Assembly (NCBI GenBank): GCA_964057225.1
Contig: OZ059895.1
Location: forward strand, 5,704,001 to 5,768,000
DNA length: 64,000 nt
Reading direction: 5' to 3'
Origin: Auanema rhodensis
Lineage: Eukaryota > Nematoda > Chromadorea > Rhabditida > Rhabditidae
Under the pieces are notes generated by a model. That model ran no database searches, was not told the DNA's origin, and was given only the letters and a program-made list of their open reading frames with translations. Each line of letters begins with the position of its first letter. Within the stretch, counting starts at the first letter, position 1. Of this stretch, positions 60,801 through 64,000 are shown in pieces. Both the position numbers and the translations under genes were made by a program.

Positions 60801-63239
60801 AAGATTGTGAAAAAGATATTGGCCGTGCTCTACGTACATATCGAGAAGCAACTACTAAACCCACACTTCTTGTAATGATTGTAGATGAGGAACCTCATCT
60901 AATTGTATGAATATATTCTTGTGATTTAGGCTCTATTTTTTTCGTTTCAGACTAATCGAATTCCCAACTTCTCACTATTTCCTCATGTGAAACTTCACAT
61001 TTCTGAACCATCAAATCTATTAAATCAATTGGATTGGCAAAAGACTATGAGTTACCGTGTGATTAAGCATTACTTCCATTCTTTCTTCTATCTTGATGTA
61101 AGATCTGCTTCTCTTTTTCTCACTTTAATGAAATTTACAGGATTATGCTCTTTGGAGTAGACACTTGCATATACCGATTGGTAATGTTCCAATAGATCCT
61201 GCTATGATGGGTATAGATCTGTTCTTTGCACGTCAGTTGATTTATGCTGGACACGTACTTTGGGCCTCTCCATCCAGCCGACCAGATCTAGGTGGAAAAG
61301 TAAGCTTATAGCTTTTTTCATATACTGAGATTTTCTTGATTAGGAATTGGATGATTTGCGTCTAGCTATTGACTGGAAGCCACTAGATCGTGATCATTCT
61401 GTGTTGTTGGAAAAGCCATGTTTTATGGGTAAGGCTTGTGTGGAGTTAGAAATAGGAGCTGTAGCTGTCACTTCTCTTGTACAACGTGGAAGATTATTAG
61501 AAGCTGAAGGAGCTGATGACAATGTAACTTTTGATACCACTGCCGTAGTACCTGTTGATGCTGCTCTTGGATTGAAGTATGAAACTTGCTGGTGTTTAAT
61601 TATATATTCATAATACATAGGAATGCTCTATCATCCTATGATGAAGGAGCTGCAGTTGATGGAGCTATAAAGATTTTGAAACAACTTCTAGCTGACTGCG
61701 TACGCCAAATCACTCATGGTGCTAGTAAACAAGCTGATGAAATGGCTATATCATTAAACAGGTTTCCAAATATCATGCTGCTTTACTTTTGTAATCTTAA
61801 TTATTACAGATGGCTTCATACTCAGTCAAATATTTTGTATGATCCAGCTATCACTAGAAGTATTTCAGTGCTTGAAAAGAAACTTGTACTCCTGCTAGCA
61901 GCTGAAATTGAAAGATTGGGTGGAAAGGTACAAATGTTAAACATCTGCAACTATTATTCAAATTTAGGTGATTCATGCAACACCAACAAAAATAATTCTT
62001 TGTACTGGCCGTGATAAATGTGAAGCAGCTAACGATTTTGCTGAAATGCTTATTCGTTCTTTGGGTAATAATCCATTATTTGCTGCTCTCTCTTTAAAAG
62101 TTGTCAATTGTTGGGATGCTCTTCTGTGGAAAGACTGTTATAACTATACTGGTATTAAATTAAATAGTTATTCATGAAACTAAAGTTCGATTATAGGTAT
62201 TGGAGAAAAACGTGTAGTTGAAATGGAGCAAGATGAGGACGGTAATTCGTTGGAACTTACTACTACTCAACCTATTACTCACGTATTTCTTCATTCATTG
62301 TTGAAATATTTCTATTCATATTTCAGACTCGTTGGAGAATTGCTGATAATTTACCAAAGGAAGCTGGAGTCCAAGAAGAATTCGCAAAAATTGTTTCTGG
62401 TTTTGTACTGTTGTTCGCTCAAAAACAAAAAGAAATGGTTTTAATTTTGTATAATAATTCTCTGAATTCAATTTTTTATCAGGATTTTGATGAGGAAGCT
62501 GGTTGCTTATTCCGTTCAGATTTAATTGGAAAACATATCGGACATCGATTATTACGGGTGATTAACAATCTTACTACTCAAAGTGAAGATGGTATTGCTG
62601 CTGCTACAGCTCTTGTTGATCGGGTACGGGTATTTCTATAATTTATTCAGGCATATCAAATAATTTCCCAGGTTTGTCAAGCTTTAAGTTGCGATCAAGG
62701 TTGTGACGACGCTGTTGACGCTTTGAAAGAGGGCTGCAAAAGACTATTAGAAGGTCAAGATGCTCCTGCTCAACCACCAAAAATTTTCATTGCTAACCTG
62801 TTCTGCACGAATTGTGGGCAGTCAAGTGACATTGATATTGGTGACAACCTGGCTTGGACGTGCTCAGGATGTGAAAAGGTCTTTTTTATTTTCCATATTC
62901 TTTTAACATTATAATGTGTTTAGTCTCTGAATGTAAATACTGTTGATGATGCCGTGGCTGAACGACTGAATCAAATGCTGACAGCATATCTATTGCAAGA
63001 TCATTCATGTGGCAAATGCAAAAGCGTAAGTTATTATTGAATTTCGGTATTAATTATTTATGTCTCAGATTCGCCGTGATTACCTTTCGAAGCTTTGTGA
63101 TTGCTGCGGACCTTATTCGAATTCAATAAGTTCTGATGATCTCCTGTCCAATGCACTTGCTGTGTCAGAAATAGCGGAGTTGAAAGGCTTAACTAACTCT
63201 AATGAATTAGCTCAATGGATCTCATATTCCTTCCAATAA
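54807..63239 (+). CDS. pole-1: DNA polymerase epsilon catalytic subunit A
   Basis: The leading-strand replicative polymerase with proofreading. A full-length gene of many short exons from ATG 54807 ([15 protein letters not shown]) to TAA 63237-63239. Exonuclease motifs are intact: AFDIETTK (near 55880), [11 protein letters not shown] (56190-56265) and [13 protein letters not shown] (56615). Polymerase motifs follow: [16 protein letters not shown] (57290, motif A), [15 protein letters not shown] (58015-58058, motif B) and LDTDGIWC (58195-58275, motif C, spliced). The CysX iron-sulphur motif is visible as [13 protein letters not shown] plus a later [12 protein letters not shown]-box-like QPRITDLF lies near 59485. 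The C-terminal half is the inactive B-family remnant (for example [20 protein letters not shown] near 61065-61165). Two C-terminal zinc modules end it: [14 protein letters not shown]...WTCSGCEK and [20 protein letters not shown]. Every catalytic carboxylate that can be checked is present. Confidence 0.95.
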
Positions 63240-63497
63240 TCTCTAGTCATTAGTTCAAAAATGTTTTTACATATATTTCGTACGGTGATATAATTTTATA
63301 CTAATTGATTAGATAACTCACCATTTGTGAATGCGTTTGTCTTTTTTCTTAATTGTATATCAATTTCATGATAAATTGAATATTTATCAAAATCAGTTTT
63401 TTTATTATTTGAATATTCTTCAGCGGTTATGCTAGACTCTTATTTAAACTTCCAATCAACCCCTTGGACAAGGTAAAAGTTGAACAGTTAAGTGTTT
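63240..63497. other. Short gap between polymerase epsilon and the next gene
   Basis: AT-rich, 258 bases, with both flanking genes on the plus strand. An acceptor-like GTTAAG lies five bases before the next ATG. The spacing is operon-like, but no clear poly(A) signal is seen. Confidence 0.35.
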
Positions 63498-64000
63498 ATG
63501 GCTAAGTTTTCTAGGGAATTCATGTATCGTACCGTTTCCTTGTCTCTTGGAATTCCCGGGCTTGGCATCAATGGTTTCATTATTTATCGTCTTTTACGAA
63601 AAAATTGTCCGCTTAAAAAGCCGTTCAAATACGTATTGTGCAGAAACGTGGTTTGCAACTTACAAGAAGATGCGTTATAATTGTTCTTACTTAAGTATTT
63701 TAATCTCATGTTCGCCTTTGTTTTGACCATTTTATTCCAACCTCTTCCATTTGCTGACAAACTTTCTTTAGCATGCTTAGGTTTGGCATCAGTGATTCCG
63801 TATGAGATCGTCACACCTTTACTAGTATGTGTATATAAATAAAGAAATAATAACATTATTAAACTACAGTGTTCTTTGACACTGTACTATCTAGCTCAAA
63901 TTATTGCTAGTATCGATCTATGTGCTATGTTCAGGTAGATGTACTTATATTTAGATAATTAATGGTTGATTCCTTCAGATACTATGCAATTCGTGGATAC
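63498..64000 (+). CDS. Putative seven-transmembrane serpentine receptor, 5' part
   Basis: Starts MAKFSREFMYRTVSLSLGIP. The first hydrophobic segment runs into NGFIIYRLLRKN. An intron probably spans about 63632-63694. Next come YFNLMFAFVLTIL (TM2), LSLACLGLASVIPYEI, an intron 63826-63868, and CSLTLYYLAQIIASIDLCAM (TM3). After an intron at 63936-63979 the sequence continues RYYAIRGY to the window edge. Three hydrophobic helices, short basic loops and a polar, DRY-like end of TM3 suggest a nematode chemoreceptor-type GPCR, but the family cannot be fixed from this part. It could be another multi-pass membrane protein. Only the first third lies in the window. Confidence 0.5.

Noticed and set aside
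1-64000. CRISPR array, bacterial operon or prophage
   Set aside because: Spliced genes throughout, animal protein families and no direct repeats with unique spacers; bacterial systems do not apply.

Overview
This is nuclear DNA of a small-genome animal, most likely a nematode. It is AT-rich. Genes are cut into many short exons by introns of mostly 32-60 nt with GT...TTTCAG/TTTTAG borders. Several start codons sit 0-20 nt behind a splice-acceptor-like sequence with no upstream exon, as expected for spliced-leader trans-splicing. The gene set fits: a peptide N-glycanase with an N-terminal thioredoxin domain (the nematode PNG-1 architecture), a nematode-type cytosolic tyrosine phosphatase, and a serpentine-type receptor. 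The species cannot be named from the sequence alone.

Layout: 1-900, piece of an SLC17-like transporter (-). 3773-5843, hunchback/Ikaros-type zinc-finger protein (+), followed after 237 nt by 6080-11182, the Rab3GAP non-catalytic subunit (+), an operon-like pair. 11569-13333, pantothenate kinase (-). 14269-16063, proline-rich coiled-coil protein (-). 16549-17292, a weak unassigned coding candidate (+). 17345-20257, ataxin-1-like AXH-domain protein (+). 20258-28798, gene desert with a perfect 372-bp direct repeat. 28799-30887, calponin-homology protein (+), followed by a second desert to 40378. 40379-41280, secreted protein of unknown function (-). 42246-44280, protein tyrosine phosphatase (-). 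46996-49374, hexokinase (+). 49841-51536, an array of 366/367-bp tandem repeats. 51652-51810, U1 snRNA (-). 52038-54475, PNG-1 (-), divergent from 54807-63239, the DNA polymerase epsilon catalytic subunit (+). 63498-64000, start of a putative receptor (+), cut by the window edge.

Most genes are unrelated housekeeping functions: membrane-traffic GTPase regulation, coenzyme A synthesis, glycolysis, glycoprotein quality control, DNA replication and splicing. The two deserts flanking the calponin-homology gene stand out against the compact remainder and are likely regulatory or repeat-derived. The most unusual elements are the higher-order tandem array abutting the U1 gene and the duplicated 372-bp block, which on its minus strand looks weakly like a spliced-leader RNA gene. 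Gene models were spliced by eye; single exon borders can be wrong.
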